Below, piece after piece: positions 24,880 to 39,970 of a DNA stretch of 64,000 nucleotides. Source of the DNA: Serripes groenlandicus (lineage: Eukaryota > Mollusca > Bivalvia > Cardiida > Cardiidae); the NCBI GenBank assembly GCA_031761405.1, contig JASEVX010000003.1:110499543-110563542 (forward strand), in the 5' to 3' direction. Each line of letters opens with the position of its first letter. Positions within the stretch are counted from its first letter, which is position 1. A model generated the notes under the pieces. That model did not search any database. It worked only from the letters and a program-made list of their open reading frames with translations, and was not told the DNA's origin. The translations under genes were made by a program, and so were the position numbers.

Positions 24880-26200
24880 AAAGCAAGGGAGGGATGTAAT
24901 AAGTTTGCACTAAAGTCCCAATCCAACACGGTGTATTTTATAAGTTATATAATGTTAATATGATACAGGAATATGCTTCTACTAAACAATTGATTTGACA
25001 TCGGATACTCAAGTTTGTTTCGCAAGAAGCATCATACACATCTTTACGTGTGTTTGGTTTGGCACCTATATGTGCTTTCAAAGTTACGAAAGTGAACGCT
25101 TCGGGAAAACAAACCGTCTGACATTTGAGATCTAGAGTCGTTTAGGCACTTATATAAAGACTGATCTCCAGTAATGGACATTATGCCCACGCAAACATAG
25201 TTCCTTTTAAAACGAAAGTCGACTTGAAATATTGGCATTGCCTTTAATTCTTCACCTCTGGAGTGTATCGAGGAGCCATGAGTTGTCTGTACCTTTGCAG
25301 TTTAATCATCGTGTGGAGTGTTACCCATAGACTATCTAATATATGCCGAGTTCGATGACCAACCATAGCCTAGTACCGGAAGCACTGCGCATGTACCTGA
25401 TCGAACGAGCAATAAACGAACAAAGGTTAACTGCCATGGCAACGACTAAGAGGTTTTTTTCGTTATTTGTAGGTATATTCAATAATAATATCTACATTGA
25501 ATTTGCAAAACAACAGGAAGAAAGTGTACGTATGCTATTTAATAGCAGACAGGCCATCCCTAAAGTGACACATTACATGGATAAAGTTTTTAAAATCGCC
25601 CTAAAGTAGATTTACAAACTTCAACATGTTCGGGTTTTACCTGATACGGCCATCTTTTTCCAGAGAAACTACACCGATCAGATTGATTGATTGGGGTTTA
25701 ACGCCGTTTTTAACAAATTTTCAGTCATATCACGGTGGCCAGTACTATTCCCAAGCAACTGGCTGCTTTTCCACATAGATTTAGCCCATTGGTGGAAGAC
25801 GAATGACGCATGTCGCAATGACTTTTATCAAACGTCGGAAAGAAAGTTGACCGAGCCGGGATTCGAACTCACAACCCCTGGATTGACAGCCTGCGTCGTT
25901 ACCGACTGATCTACCGGGACTTGGGTCTGAGCGTAGTCAATTAAGTTACGACGTCTTTTCTTCTACCCATAGTGAGTTCGACTAAAGTCTCTTTAAACTA
26001 TAGTCGCTATAGTTTGCTATCGATCTCGCCCATTATCATATGAGCGGTGCTTCAGATGATCCGACATTAACGTAATTTTTACACTACTGCTAAAAGACCT
26101 GTCATCGCATCACCGCTAAGGGTGCAACTGGATACTGCCTTACGGACGTTTCTACACACCTTCTATGACTAGTAAGTGAACTGAGTAGAGCCAGGTCGGA
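24880..26200. repeat. Duplicated flank, copy A (pairs with 28190-29250)
   Basis: Collinear with 28190-29250: 'acacggtgtattttataagt', 'cgcaaacatagttccttt', 'gcatcaccgctaagggtgca'. A minus-strand frame near 25044-25290 and a plus-strand frame at 25343-25609 are discussed as findings. Neither is called as a gene. Confidence 0.75.
25685..25924 (-). mobile_element. Third type of tRNA-headed SINE, absent from the sister copy
   Basis: The complement starts 'agtcccggtagatcagtcgg' (A-box region) with GAGTTCGAATCCC (B box) and ends 'acggcgttaaaccccaatc' followed by short (aatc) repeats. The sister copy at ~28963 runs directly from 'aaactacatcgaacagagc' to 'tttggtctgatcgtag' without it. The insertion is therefore younger than this duplication. 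Confidence 0.75.
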
Positions 26201-26214
26201 TTGTGCATTCATCG

Positions 26215-29200
26215 ATCGCAACGCTTTGCTCTTTATTTCGTGTGCTGCTTGTACAATGTTCATACGCGCGTTAATTGGCATAACTTCGCGACGAATTAAT
26301 GTTCTCTACTTTTCGAGTACGTTTTGGCATGAAAATTATAACGCTTGTGATATTATAGCTCTCGTATGTTTATCGTATCCGTATAAAAGACGACTATAAT
26401 ATTAAAGTTGTACACGGCATATCTTAATAATAACTAGCATGCAGCTATTCAAACTATAAACCATTTTCTTCCCCGTGTCCCGTTTTTAATTAGATAATTA
26501 TATACATCTTTCAACAATAAGTTAATAGAAATATTTTAGAGGTAGACACCTACAGGTTTAAAGTGTTCCGGAGCAATCGAAATTATTTTGGAAATCCTAC
26601 AAAAGTGTACAGTGACATTTTCAGATTTCGAAAAGGCATGTCTGATTCAAACATTATCCGATGCATGTGCATATATATCACAGTTCTATAAAACGATGCA
26701 TATTCCGTTGTTTTGATTTCGTTGGCTTATTTAAAGTAGATAGATAGCGTCGGAATAAAGTCAACTCAATGTTAAACGAATTGACTTACTTACTAGTTTG
26801 CTATTTGAGCCGTTCCCAGAGAAAACCAACATTATGGACTCTACGTAATATATCGATCCAGATCAGCCTGCGCAGTCCGCAAATGCTAATCCGGGCCGAC
26901 ACATTCCGTATCAGGGGGATAGAGTTATAGAGTAATGATTCCTGAAACAGAAAATATGGCAAGCTTAGGCTGATCCTGGTCGATATTTTACGCAGAGTCC
27001 ACCATGTTGGTTTTCCCGTCTATATATGAAAAAACAAATGTTCTAAAGAATTGTTGATGAAATGGGCTATGGGAGTTTGTCAAAATTTAATTCACATATC
27101 TCGAGTTTACGATGATTAACAATTATGAGGTTTTCTGCAAGGGCATGATCTTTTATACAGAGATTCTATTTTCTTTCTTGTTTTCATTTATTTATCTTTT
27201 CCTGGCGACAATAACACAAAAACGCTGTTTATCCTTGAACGAAACTAAATGAATTGAAATCATATAAAAACCGCCAACGGACTTTTACAACATTTGCTTC
27301 TCGACTATGTATCCTTTACTTAAAGCGATGTGTATATAATTGTCTGCGTTGATTGAAGAAACACATTGGCAATTTAAAGTGAGAAAACCAACAGCATTGA
27401 CTCTGTGTAATGTAATGTATCAACCCAGATCAGCCTGCGCAGTCCAGTATTGTAAGGCTAATCCGGGGCCGACATATTCCGTATCATGGGGATAGAGGTA
27501 TAGAGTAATTATTCCTGAAACAGAATGTCTGCGTTGATGGAAGAAACACATTGGCAATTCAAACTTACAAAGCAACACGAATTGACCAAGTGGAGTCAAA
27601 AGGCATTCGTATAGGCGAAAGAGTAAAGAGTATCTATCAATTACACTTTGTCGATAGCTTTAGACGCATACGCTGCAGACGTTTGCTATGACAAAGAACA
27701 GTAATTGAATAAGTTCTCCGTTGTCATCGTTGTTATGAATTAATAAAGAAGTCTCTTGATATATTACTTTTTACAGAATATATCTTAACGAGGAAGAGGT
27801 CGATGCTGTAGTTATCGTAAACGGTTAAACAACATTTCATCAACGACAACAACAAATAAATATAAACTATCTCATGGCATTAAAATTCACTCGTCTAAAT
27901 ACAATAAAGGACAAGTCCAAGTTTGACATTTTCCAGTAAATGTAACACAACAGCGGTTTATTATTATTATTGGTCAGAAGCAAATTCGTTCTCCAAAGTG
28001 ACCAATCAGAAGCCTTATTTGGAGCATAGAGTTAATTTCAGAGCACTGATAACGTTTTCATAGTCTTATTGTTTTGATTATAATTGTAAACAATGGGAAT
28101 CAAACTGTCTTTTAAAAAAAGCAATCCTTTATCAAATGTTTTTATATTAATGCTGCCGTAAAAACCAACCAGTTGCGGTCGGAGTAGATTCTAATAAGAT
28201 GTAATAAGTATGCATTAAAGTTCCATTTCAACACGGTGTATTTTATAAGTTATATAATGTAAATATGGTACAGGAATATGCTTCAACTAAACAATTGATT
28301 TGACATATAGAAAGACACTGACGTGTATTTCGCAAGTAGCAGCATACACATCTTTACGAGTGTTTGGTTTGGCACCTATATGATTTTAAAGTTACGAAAG
28401 TCAACGCTTCTGGAAAACAAACCGTTTGGCATTTGATATTTAAAATCGTTTGGGGACTTATATAAAGACTGATCGCTAGTAATGGATATCACGCCCACGC
28501 AAACATAGTTCCTTTTAAAACGAAAATCGATTTTAAATATTGGCATTGCCTTAAATTCTTCTCCTTTTGAGTGTATCGAGGACCCATGAGTTTTGTGAGC
28601 CTTTGCAGTTAAATTATAGTGTGGTGCCTTACACATAGATCATCAATCATAGCCTTGTACCGGAAGCCGCACTGCGCATGTACCTGATCGAACGAGCAAT
28701 AAACGAACAAAGGTTAACTGCCATGGAAACGACTGAGAGGTTTTTTCCTTATTTGAAAGGGTATTCAATAATAATATCTACATTGAATTTGTGAGGCGAC
28801 AGGAAGAAATTGTAAGTATGCTATTTAATAGCAGACAGGCCATCCCTAAAGTGACACATTACATGGATGAAGTGTTTAAAATCGCCCTAAAGTAGAATTA
28901 CAAACTTCAACATGAACATGGTTTTACCTGATACGGCCATCTCTTTTCCAGATAAACTACATCGAACAGAGCTTTGGTCTGATCGTAGTCTAATGTTGCG
29001 ACGTCATTTTCTATAACCATAGTGAGTTCGAGTAATGATGTTTAAACTATAGTCGCTATAGTGTGTCATCGATCTCGCCCATTATTATATGAGCGCTGTT
29101 TCAGGTGAGCCGACATTAACATTTACACTACTGCTAAAAGACCTGTCATAGCATCACCGCTAAGGGTGCAACTGGATACTGCCTTACGGACGTTTCTACA

Positions 29201-29250
29201 CACCTTCTATGACTTTTAAGCGAACTGAGTAGAGCCAGGTCGGACTGTGC
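26215..29250. repeat. Segmental duplication unit 3 (internally deleted)
   Basis: Composed of pieces matching unit 1/2 in order: 26215-26390 (like 9955-10115), 26395-27960 (like 11660-13210), 27972-28180 (like the 22.3-kb element) and 28190-29250 (like 24880-26200). It lacks the V-SINE and most of the 13.2-22 kb equivalent. Confidence 0.75.
26809..27027. mobile_element. GAGCCGTT-family MITE
   Basis: 'gagccgttcccagagaaaac' through 'cagagtccaccatgttgg', in the order of the 8552-8819 reference. A second partial copy at ~27405-27520 lies inside the following repeat of the 'tgattgaagaaacacattgg' segment. Confidence 0.7.
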
Positions 29251-31330
29251 GTAAAGTTGGTTCGCTCATAAGTTAAATATACTAAATGCAATATTTAAAT
29301 TTCCTTTCGATTGCACTGCCCGGAAATCACACTATTTCTTTTATATTGATCTACGACAAATGTAAAACTACGAGGCGGTCATAATAAAAATCGGTACATC
29401 CGATCGGGCCATACTTCGTACTTCAGAATTTATGCTGTCAACATTAACTAAATGTCTGGTTTGGGATAGAGAGACATAGGTTCGAATCATTCCAAAGTAT
29501 TTTATATGTGTAGTATGGGATTGGAGCTCATGGTTATGGAGAAAATATTACGACTGATGCAACGGTGCTAGGATAAACTTGTATTACTAATTACACCGGT
29601 TCTACGAACAATGTTGAAATTTGGCATGAAACATAATCCCGATAGATGAATTGATTTCATACCGCCGTCAGCAAAGTGCAAACAAGTACAATGATTACAA
29701 CATTGTTCTGCAATTTCAAATTAAAGTGTTTCTATGTTGACTCTAAAAGAAGTTGATGAGTTGCTGTCACTCTGAGAGGACAAAAACTACATTGATTTGT
29801 TAAATGTACATAAGATTTTTCTAATTTTCTCATTTAATCTAAAAAGCGGTGAATCAAGCTCTCTATCTATGCTGCTTCTGTAGAAATATGTTATCAACAA
29901 TTTCCACGAACTGTCTCATCAAGATAACCTGTATCACAGAGTGAAATCATTCGATGTCTATTATATAATATCGTTTATATTTTCTAATTTATATGTTCTG
30001 GTAGACGCTGAGCATCTAGTAAATATAATTGACATATAAGAATACAATGTACTTGACGCACCGTAGAAACGACATTATTAAGCCTGTCCACGAGAGAGTA
30101 AAGGTTAAAGTTAGTGAACAGTGTAGAATCAGACGAACATGTGCATCTGCACAGTATGATCAATATATTATAAACACAGTTCAAATATATCTTATATATA
30201 AGCTTATTGAAAAGTATGCAAGTGTGCGTTTATTCAGATGAGACTGCGCTGATGGACGGGGTGATATGACTCAATACTGTTCAGTAATGTCAACATGAAT
30301 CTTTCATTATCATACACTGTCTATCATTGATCCTTTTCCCTGAAGTTGACCAAAATAGATGCAATAACAAATGCAATTTTGTCATGGTTTGGGATAATTT
30401 GGTATAAATAACATTTCCAGATGCGACTGTGGTCAGACTGTGCCTGTGGTGTTCTTTCATAAGCCTTCACTACCAAAACTGGGTTCACCATTACATGATT
30501 CGCTTGATCAATAATCAGCCACTAAACATGTAAGGCGACTTTCTGAAGTTTTGACATGAATTTCATTTACGATCAATTGCATACGTGTATATATAGTCGG
30601 CGTTAAATCATATCCCTTCTTCAGACGTTTCCCAGAATCTTGCACGGCTAGATTGCTAGACCATGAATATCTTGATAACACTGCAATGAGACGAAGAGTT
30701 GTCTGACAATTCTCTGGTCGCATCGTCCCGAAGATTAGGTTCAATGTGTTATGGTTGAAATCTCATTCTGATTGAATTGTATTGCGGTCCTATTAATAGG
30801 CGGGTCTAATCAAATACCAAGCAGTGTCAGGTTGTCTAGACGGAATAAGTTATACAACATAAAGGGCTTTAGTAACCAGCTCTACTATGACCGGCGGCAA
30901 ATCAACAATTTAATATATTTTATTTAGCAATAAGTATATCTGAGCCGGTGCATGAACAACGGTACAAGTTTGTGTTTCTTTAAACTTTAGGTTTCTATGA
31001 TGCACACGTATCATAATTTATACAAGTTGACTAAATTCTCTAACAAGCTTGTGAAAGTAATATGTGATGAGTTTTAATCTTGATCCGACTGTGTGAATGG
31101 ACAGGCTTATCTGACTCTATTCTGTTCTCAAAATCCAAAGTTAACCCTTTCGCATACACTAGCTAATCCTTATCTTAAGAATAGAGCAATGGCCATTTCA
31201 TTGTAAATTAATACACACAGTTGGTTTATTTTTATCACAGCCAAAGTGAGTGACAAATGCAATTAACACTGGTTCATAACAACAAAGTGAAAGCGCATAT
31301 TTAATCGATTGTTCGTTTCGATAAAACGCC
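29251..31330. other. 2 kb non-coding, nothing recognised
   Basis: No open frame with family resemblance, no tandem repeat and no recognisable element. Possible MITE-end remnant 'ttaaccctttcgcatacac' near 31142. Confidence 0.45.
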
Positions 31331-31334
31331 ACAA

Positions 31335-34300
31335 AAGCACTCCATGATATATCCGCAACCCTGGGCGCCAAGGTGGGAAGCTTGGTGATTGGTAACTGTA
31401 CTATATCCGAAACCCTAATGATATATCAAAGCCCCTGGATGCCAAGGTGGAAAGCTGGGTGATTTGTAACAATGATATATCCGAAATCGTGGGCGCCAAG
31501 GTGGAAAGCTGGGTGATTTGTAACAGTACTCGATATCCGCAACCCTGGGCGCCAAGGTGGGAAGCTGGATGATTTGTAACAATACTCGATATCCGCAACC
31601 CTGGGGGCCATGATGGGAAGCTGGATTATTTGTAACAATGATATATCCGAAATCGTGTGCGCCAAGGTGGGAAGCTGGATGATTTATAACAATTATATAT
31701 CAAAGCCCCTGGGTGCCAAGGTGGAAATCTGGGTGATTTGTAACAATACTCGATATCCGCAACCCTGGGTGCCAAGGTGGTAAGCTGGATGATTTGTAAC
31801 AATGCTATATCCGAAATCCTGGGCGCCAATGTGCGAAGCTGAATGATTTGTAACAATGCTATATCCGAAATCACGGGCGCCAAGGTGGGAAGATGAATGA
31901 TTTGTAACAATGATATATCAAAGCCCCTGGGTGCCAAGGTGGAAAGCTGGGTGATTTGTAACAATATTCGATATCTGAAACCCTGGGCGCCTACGTGGTA
32001 AGCTGAATGATTTGTAACAATGCTATATCCGAAATCCTGGGCGCCAATGGGGGAAGCTGAATGATTTGTAACAATGCTATATCCGAAATCACGGGCGCCA
32101 AGGTGGGAAGCTGAATGATTTGTAACAATGCTATATCCGAAATCCTGGGCGCCAATGTGCGAAGCTGAATGATTTGTAACAATGCTATATCCGAAATCAC
32201 GGGCGCCAAGGTGGGAAGATGAATGATGTGTAACAATGATATATCAAAGCCCCTGGGTGCCAAGGTGGAAAGCTGGGTGATTTGTAACAATATTTGATAT
32301 CTGCAACCCTGGGCGCCTAGGTGGTAAGCTGAATGATTTGTAACAATGCTATATCCGAAATCCTGGGCGCCAATGTGGGAAGCTGAATGATTTGTAACAA
32401 TGCTATATCCGAAATCACGGGCGCCAAGGTGGGAAGCTGAATGATTTGTAACAATGCTATATCCGAAATCCTGGGCGCCAATGTGCGAAGCTGAATGATT
32501 TGTAACAATGCTATATCCGAAATCACGGGCACCAAGGTGGGAAGATGAATGATTTGTAACAATGATATATCAAAGCCCCTGGGTGCCAAGGTGGAAAGCT
32601 GGGTGATTCGTAACAATATTCGATATCCGCAACCCTGGGCGCCAAGGTGGGAAGCTGAATGATTTGTAACAATGCTATATCCGAAATCCTGGGCGCCAAT
32701 GTGGGAAGCTGAATGATTTGTAACAATGCTATATCCGAAATCACGGGCGCCAAGGTGGGAAGATGAATGATTCGAAACAATAATATATCCAAGCCCCTGG
32801 GTGCCAAGGTGGGAAGCTGTATAATTTGTAACAATACTATATCCGAAAATCTGGGTGCCAAGGTGGGAAGCTTGGTGTTTTGTAACAGTACTACATGTAC
32901 ATCCGAAAACCTGGGTGCCAAGATGAGAAGCTGAGCGATTTGTAACAATACTATATTCGCAACCCTGGGCGTCAAGGTTGGAAGCTTGATGATTTGTAAC
33001 ACTACTATATCCGCAACCATGGGCGCCAAGGTGGGAAGCTGAGTGATTTGTAACAATACTATAGTCGCAACCCTGGGCGCAACGATGGGAAGCTGGGTAA
33101 TTTGTAACAATACTGGATATCCGCAACCCTGAGCGCCAAGGTTGGAAGCTGGATGATTTGTAACAGTGCTATATCCGGAATCATTGGCCCCATGGTGCGA
33201 AGCTGAATTATTTGTAACAATGATATATCCAAACACCTGGGTGGCAAGGTTGGAAGCTGGATGATTTGTAACAATGGTATATCCGCAACCCTAGGCGCCA
33301 AAGGGGGAAGCTGGGTGATTTGTAAAATTGCTATATCCGCAATTATGGGCGCCAATGTGGGAAGCTGGATGATTTGTAACAATACAATATCCGCAACCCT
33401 GGGCGCCAAGGTGGGAAGATGAGTGATTTGTAACAATGCTATATCCGAAACCCTGGGAGCCAAGTTGAGAAGCTGGATGATGTGTAACAATGATATATTC
33501 GAAACCCTGGGTGCCAGTGTGGGAAGCTGGGTGATTTGTAACAATGATATATCCTCAACCCAGGGCGCCGAGGTGAGAAGCTGGATGATTTGTAACAATG
33601 CTATATCCGAAACCATGGAAGCCAAGGTGGAACTCTGGATGATTTGTAACAATGATATATCTGCAACGCTGGTGCCAAGGTGGGAAGCTGGATGATCTGA
33701 ACAATGATATATCCAAACCCTGGGTGCCAAGGTTGGAAGCTGGATGATTTGTAACAATGATATATCCAAAACCCCTGGGTGCCAAGGTGGAAAGCTGGAT
33801 GATTTGTAACAATGATATATCCAAACCCTGGGTGCCAAGGTTGGAAGCTAGATGATTTGTAACAATGATATATCCAAACCCCTGGGTTCCAAGGTTGGAA
33901 GCTGGATGATTTGTAACAATGATATATCGAAACCCTAGGTGCCAGGGTGGGAAGCTGGATGATTTGTAAAAATGATAAATACGAAACTCTGGGCGCCAAG
34001 GTGGGAAGCTGGATGATTTTTAACGATGATATATCTGCAACGCTGGGCGTCAAGGTTGGAAGCTGGTTGATTCGTAACAATGATATATCCGAAAACCTGG
34101 GTGCCAAGATGGGAAGCTGGTGATTTGTAACAATGATATATCCTCAACCTTTGGCGCCAAGGAAGGAAGTTGGATGATTTGTGACAATGCTATATCCGAA
34201 ACCCTGGGCGCCAAGGTGGGAAGCTGGATGATTTGTAACAATGATATATCTGCAAAGCTGGGCGCCAAGGTTGGAAGCTGGGTGATTTGTAACAATGCTA

Positions 34301-34510
34301 TATCCGCAAGCCTGGGCGCCAAGGTGGGAAGCTGGATTATTTGTAAAATTGATATATCTGCAACCCTAGGTGCCAAGTCGGGATGTTTGGCGATTTGCAA
34401 CAATGCTATATCAGCAACCCTGGGCGCCAAGTCGGGATGTTTGGCGATTTGTAACAATGCTATATCTTCAACCCTGGGCGCCAAGGTTGGATGCTTGGTG
34501 ATTCGTTTTA
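31335..34510. repeat. 54-bp minisatellite array (~58 units)
   Basis: The unit is about 'gggcgccaaggtgggaagct' + 'ggatgatttgtaacaatg' + 'ctatatccgaaaccct', 54 bp. Because 54 is a multiple of three and stops are rare, both strands have long repetitive frames: an 18-residue unit like ISDIALLQIIQLPTLAPR on the minus strand and MICNNAISETLGAKVGSW on the plus strand. There is a higher-order period of ~325-330 bp (six units) at 31.9-32.8 kb, marked by 'atatatcaaagcccctggg' at ~31913, 32237 and 32564. Units diverge toward the right edge. Coding is not supported. Confidence 0.9.
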
Positions 34511-34519
34511 ACACGAAGG

Positions 34520-35802
34520 TAACATTAAACATGCATGACAAAGGGATGTAAAGCAAAAAAATACTTTTTGAACATGTAAATATACTATAAATAAAAAATC
34601 GACAGAACTGTTGTGAAAAATTCATTCAACAATCAACTGGTGCAGTCACACAGTTCCATAACTGTACTTCTGACTTTGTCATTTTGTGTCGCCAAATAAT
34701 ACGGAAAATAAAAGGAAAAAGTTGTTATAGCAGAAGATAAACTTAAATTACAAACATACAAAACAAAAAAAGGTATTTGCGCCTCAAATACGTATCGGGT
34801 TACTGTTGCCAATGGAGAACAATGCGTCTCTCAACATAAGACTATGTTACCATTGTTTCACAAATAGCTATAAATATCGACGTCCCTGTTATCACAGAGC
34901 ATCCGTGGACAAACTGTCTTGGATACGTAACACTTTTGAGCTAAAGCAGATACATATATGATAGAGGGTAATAAATGCCAATTATAGTTCGAGTCATATT
35001 GCGTCCAGTTTCGATGAATGAACTTATTCCCTGTGTCAAAAAACAACGTATTTAATTTCTGGCATATTATTCTTTTCAAGTACGAACATTTATGTTACCA
35101 TTCCCCTCATACAGACGCGTTACGAGCTGTTAACCCAAGAAACGCCGTGATATCACTGAATTGCTGTTGGAAACGACGAAAAGAACCATACAAACAACAG
35201 CATGCACTTACTAGTATGTCAATTACATGACTATAATTTATATACTTTTCTAACAATTGCCAAGATGAATTTAATTTGTCTTAAACTAACAGTTTAGAAT
35301 TGTAGACAAATTGCAATAGAGAAGCCGATTCAAAGGACATGCAAATAGAAACAAGGGAGACAATACGATTTTTCTTTTTAAAGAAACTTATTTCTCTTCG
35401 CATCTTAATCCACTTTAACGATAAAACAACCAGTCTAACTGGCAACACACTAAATGCATTGCATTTGTAAGGTCAATGTTTTAGGTGCAACGTATCATTT
35501 TTATTCCGGAAATTAGATGTCTTAACATTTCTAAAACGGATACTTTAAAATCTTGATATTCGGTCATGAATTACCTGGTAGAAACACGCATAGTTTCCAT
35601 TGTGTTGGGATTTATTTGGTGCCATTGTTGACCAATTTCCTTTCGGTTGTCGATCTGTCCTTAACTCTTTGCCTTGTACAGACGCTTTTCTGACGTCTCC
35701 GCAGCAACGTCGTCCGCTGAAGATTTGGTGTTAACATATTCAGGGAAGTGTTCTGTTTGCTTTAAAGTTTTTATATACATTATATTTGCTTGTTAAGAAA
35801 TG
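34520..35802. other. Non-coding with SINE-tail and MITE scraps
   Basis: A SINE 3'-tail-like piece, 'cgccgtgatatcactgaat' to 'ggaaacgacg', is at ~35139-35180. A TTAA-MITE end, 'ttaactctttgccttgtaca' with 'tctgacgtctccgcagc', is at ~35660-35706. Nothing else was recognised. Confidence 0.5.
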
Positions 35803-36165
35803 TTGCACAAATGCTTAAATGTATCGTTTGTATATTTTTATTGTTTTATAGTTATATTTGATATATATTTACCTGATCATACGCAACAGGAAATGTAACT
35901 GTGAATCGGAAATGAGATTTTCGAAATATTCTTTCATTTTCGCATGCCTTTTAAGACACAATTCTACCAATAATGAATAAATAAAAAGTTGAAATGGGAA
36001 TATGTTAAAGCAAACTAAGAAGTTAAAACAAAACGCATGGCGTGTAGATGATCACCTGAAGAATATCATACTTTTAGCTCAAATGGCTAATTTTTTACTC
36101 TTGATACTCTTTAAGCCAACCACCTTTTGTTGGATACATCATTTTTTATCAAATCTTTCATAAAT

Positions 36166-36358
36166 TATGTATCGACCCAGATCAGCCTGCGCACAATTCC
36201 GCACATGCTTTTCCGGGCCGACATATTCCGTATCAGGGGGATAGAGGTATAGAGTAATGATTCCTTAAACAGAAAATCTGGCATGCTTAGGCTGATCCTG
36301 GTCGATATTTTACCATGTTGGTTTTCGCAGAGTCCACCATGTTGGTTTTCCCGTCTAT
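36166..36358. mobile_element. GAGCCGTT-family MITE with a small internal duplication
   Basis: 'tatcgacccagatcagcctg' to 'ccatgttggttttcccgtc'. It contains 'accatgttggttttc' twice (36312, 36338). The otherwise near-identical copy at 63452-63615 has one. Confidence 0.7.
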
Positions 36359-37985
36359 ATATGAAAAAACAAAACAAAACTTCTAAAGAATTGTTGATGA
36401 AATGGGCTATGGGCGTTTGTCAAAACTTAATTCACATATCTCGAGTTTACGATGATTTACCATAATGAGGTTTTCTGCAAGGGCATGATCTTTTATACAG
36501 AGATTCCATTTTCTTTCTTGTTTTCATTTATTTATCTTTTCCTGGCGACAATAACACAAAAACGCTGTTTATCCTTGAACGAAACTAAACGAATTGAAAT
36601 CATATAAAAACCGCCAATGGACTTTTACAACATTTGGTTCTCGACTATGTATCCTTTACTTAAAGCGATGTGTATATAATTGTCTGCGTTGATTGAAGAA
36701 ACACATTGGCAATTTAAAGTAAGAAACCAACAGGAATTGACCAAGTGGAGTCAAAAGGCATTCGTATTGGCGAAAGATTAAAGTTTATCTATAAATTTAC
36801 CTTTACCGAATGCTTTAGACGCATACGCTACAGACGTTTACTATGACAAAGAAGAGTATTCTAAAATTGAATAAGTTCTCCGTTGCCATCATTTTTATGA
36901 ATTATAAAAAAAGTATCTTGATATATTACTTTTTACAGAATATATCTTAATGAGGAAGAGGTCGATGCTGTAGTTATCGTAAACGGTTAAACAACATTTC
37001 ATCAACGACAACAACAATTAAATATAAATTAACTCATGGCATTTAAATGCACTCGTCTAAATACAATAAAAGACAAGTCCAGGTTTGACATTTTTCAGTA
37101 TATGTACCACAACAGCGGTTTATTATTTCCATCCATGTTATTGCCAATAATATCACCACTGTATTATTACCAGTAGACGAAACGGCATCACATTTGATAA
37201 AACTCTTAACTGTTTTCAGAGAATTAAATGCATACTTTATTATGTTTCAAGAAATAAGCAGCTTAAACACTTTAATGAGTTAAATTATATGTTTCCTGTT
37301 GGGTCTTTTGTATTTATTGCCAAATAAAATGCATTTCCGCAAGGTTTGATACATATGATTTAAGCCACTTAAATGTGGAGTTTTCTGTGATTGACTCGTA
37401 GTGATTTTCTTAGTCTTTATATGTTCCGTCGATGTTTTAAAGTTGAAGTGAATTTGTGCGAAGGTTCTTGGACCTACGAAAGACGACACTACAATTGAGA
37501 AAGCCAACATCAAAGTATTCAGTTGAAGCTAATTGTTCTAATTTCCTGACATCTTTGACACAAAGATAACAATTTCATCTGTTACGATACATCTTGAAGG
37601 TACTGCCAATATTGACATGAGTAATTACGTCGCATCATGTGAATTTTGGTCCTTCCTGTTTTCCATGTTGGCAAATTGAAATTAGGGTATTAGTAATGAA
37701 CCAGTGGGATTACAATTATTGTTTATGTTGTCATATATTACATGTATGGATCTATTAAAGATAGAAGAAAAGTCAAGGGTCAGATGAGATCTGGGGTCCA
37801 TATTGTACATATAATGGAGTATGCACTGTTCACGTTTTCAACTAGGCCTCATTTACGATGATGCGGCTCCATTCTAGTATTATCCATCGATCCATCGACT
37901 TCTTGTTTTCATTACGAAAGTGTATTAATATTTTCCCTAGAGCAAACGACCCTTGACGCATCTACAGCAGACGTTCTTTAAAACG

Positions 37986-39295
<1,310 letters not shown>

Positions 39296-39770
39296 CATCT
39301 GCGTATTCACAGTTATCCTGAGTACGGCCATATAAAATGCCTTATGAACCGATGTAAGAGATCGACATTGCATGCTTAACGCACGACAAACTTTTGGTAT
39401 TGTTGATCTATGTATGGTTTGAATGCGTTATCTTTTAAAGAAGTCCTATGTGTATGAAAGATAAGGCTTTTCTCCAATTATATATATTTGACATAGTGAT
39501 GTTTTTTATTCTCCAATTGTTTACCAAGATATATTCCTGTGTCATGTTTGTGTTGAACCCGCCCGAACGTCTCGTGTTTTCATGCAATGATTGATAACCA
39601 CTTTCAAGTCATGGGTTTGTTAGTACTGGCTCCAAAACTAAAACAAATGTGTAATCTCTGCTCCAAATTTGTGCTCAAGTATCTGATTGGTCAGAAGCAA
39701 ATTCGTTCTCCAAAGTGACCAATCAGAAGCCTTATTTGGAGCATAGAGCACTGATTACGTTTTCACAGTC

Positions 39771-39970
39771 NNNNNNNNNNNNNNNNNNNNNNNNNNNNNN
39801 NNNNNNNNNNNNNNNNNNNNNNNNNNNNNNNNNNNNNNNNNNNNNNNNNNNNNNNNNNNNNNNNNNNNNNNNNNNNNNNNNNNNNNNNNNNNNNNNNNNN
39901 NNNNNNNNNNNNNNNNNNNNNNNNNNNNNNNNNNNNNNNNNNNNNNNNNNNNNNNNNNNNNNNNNNNNNN
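39771..39970. other. Assembly gap of 200 N
   Basis: The gap lies inside sequence related to the 22.3-kb inverted-repeat element (left flank matches 22148-22420). The right flank is not obviously collinear. Confidence 0.95.

Noticed and set aside
32317..34107. Repetitive proteins of 168-269 residues on the minus strand
   Set aside because: They arise from the 54-bp tandem unit, which lacks stops in several frames on both strands. Starts and stops fall at random unit variants.
31335..34510. CRISPR array
   Set aside because: No constant-repeat/variable-spacer alternation. Whole units are repeated with drift, and the context is an animal genome. The same applies to the other two arrays.
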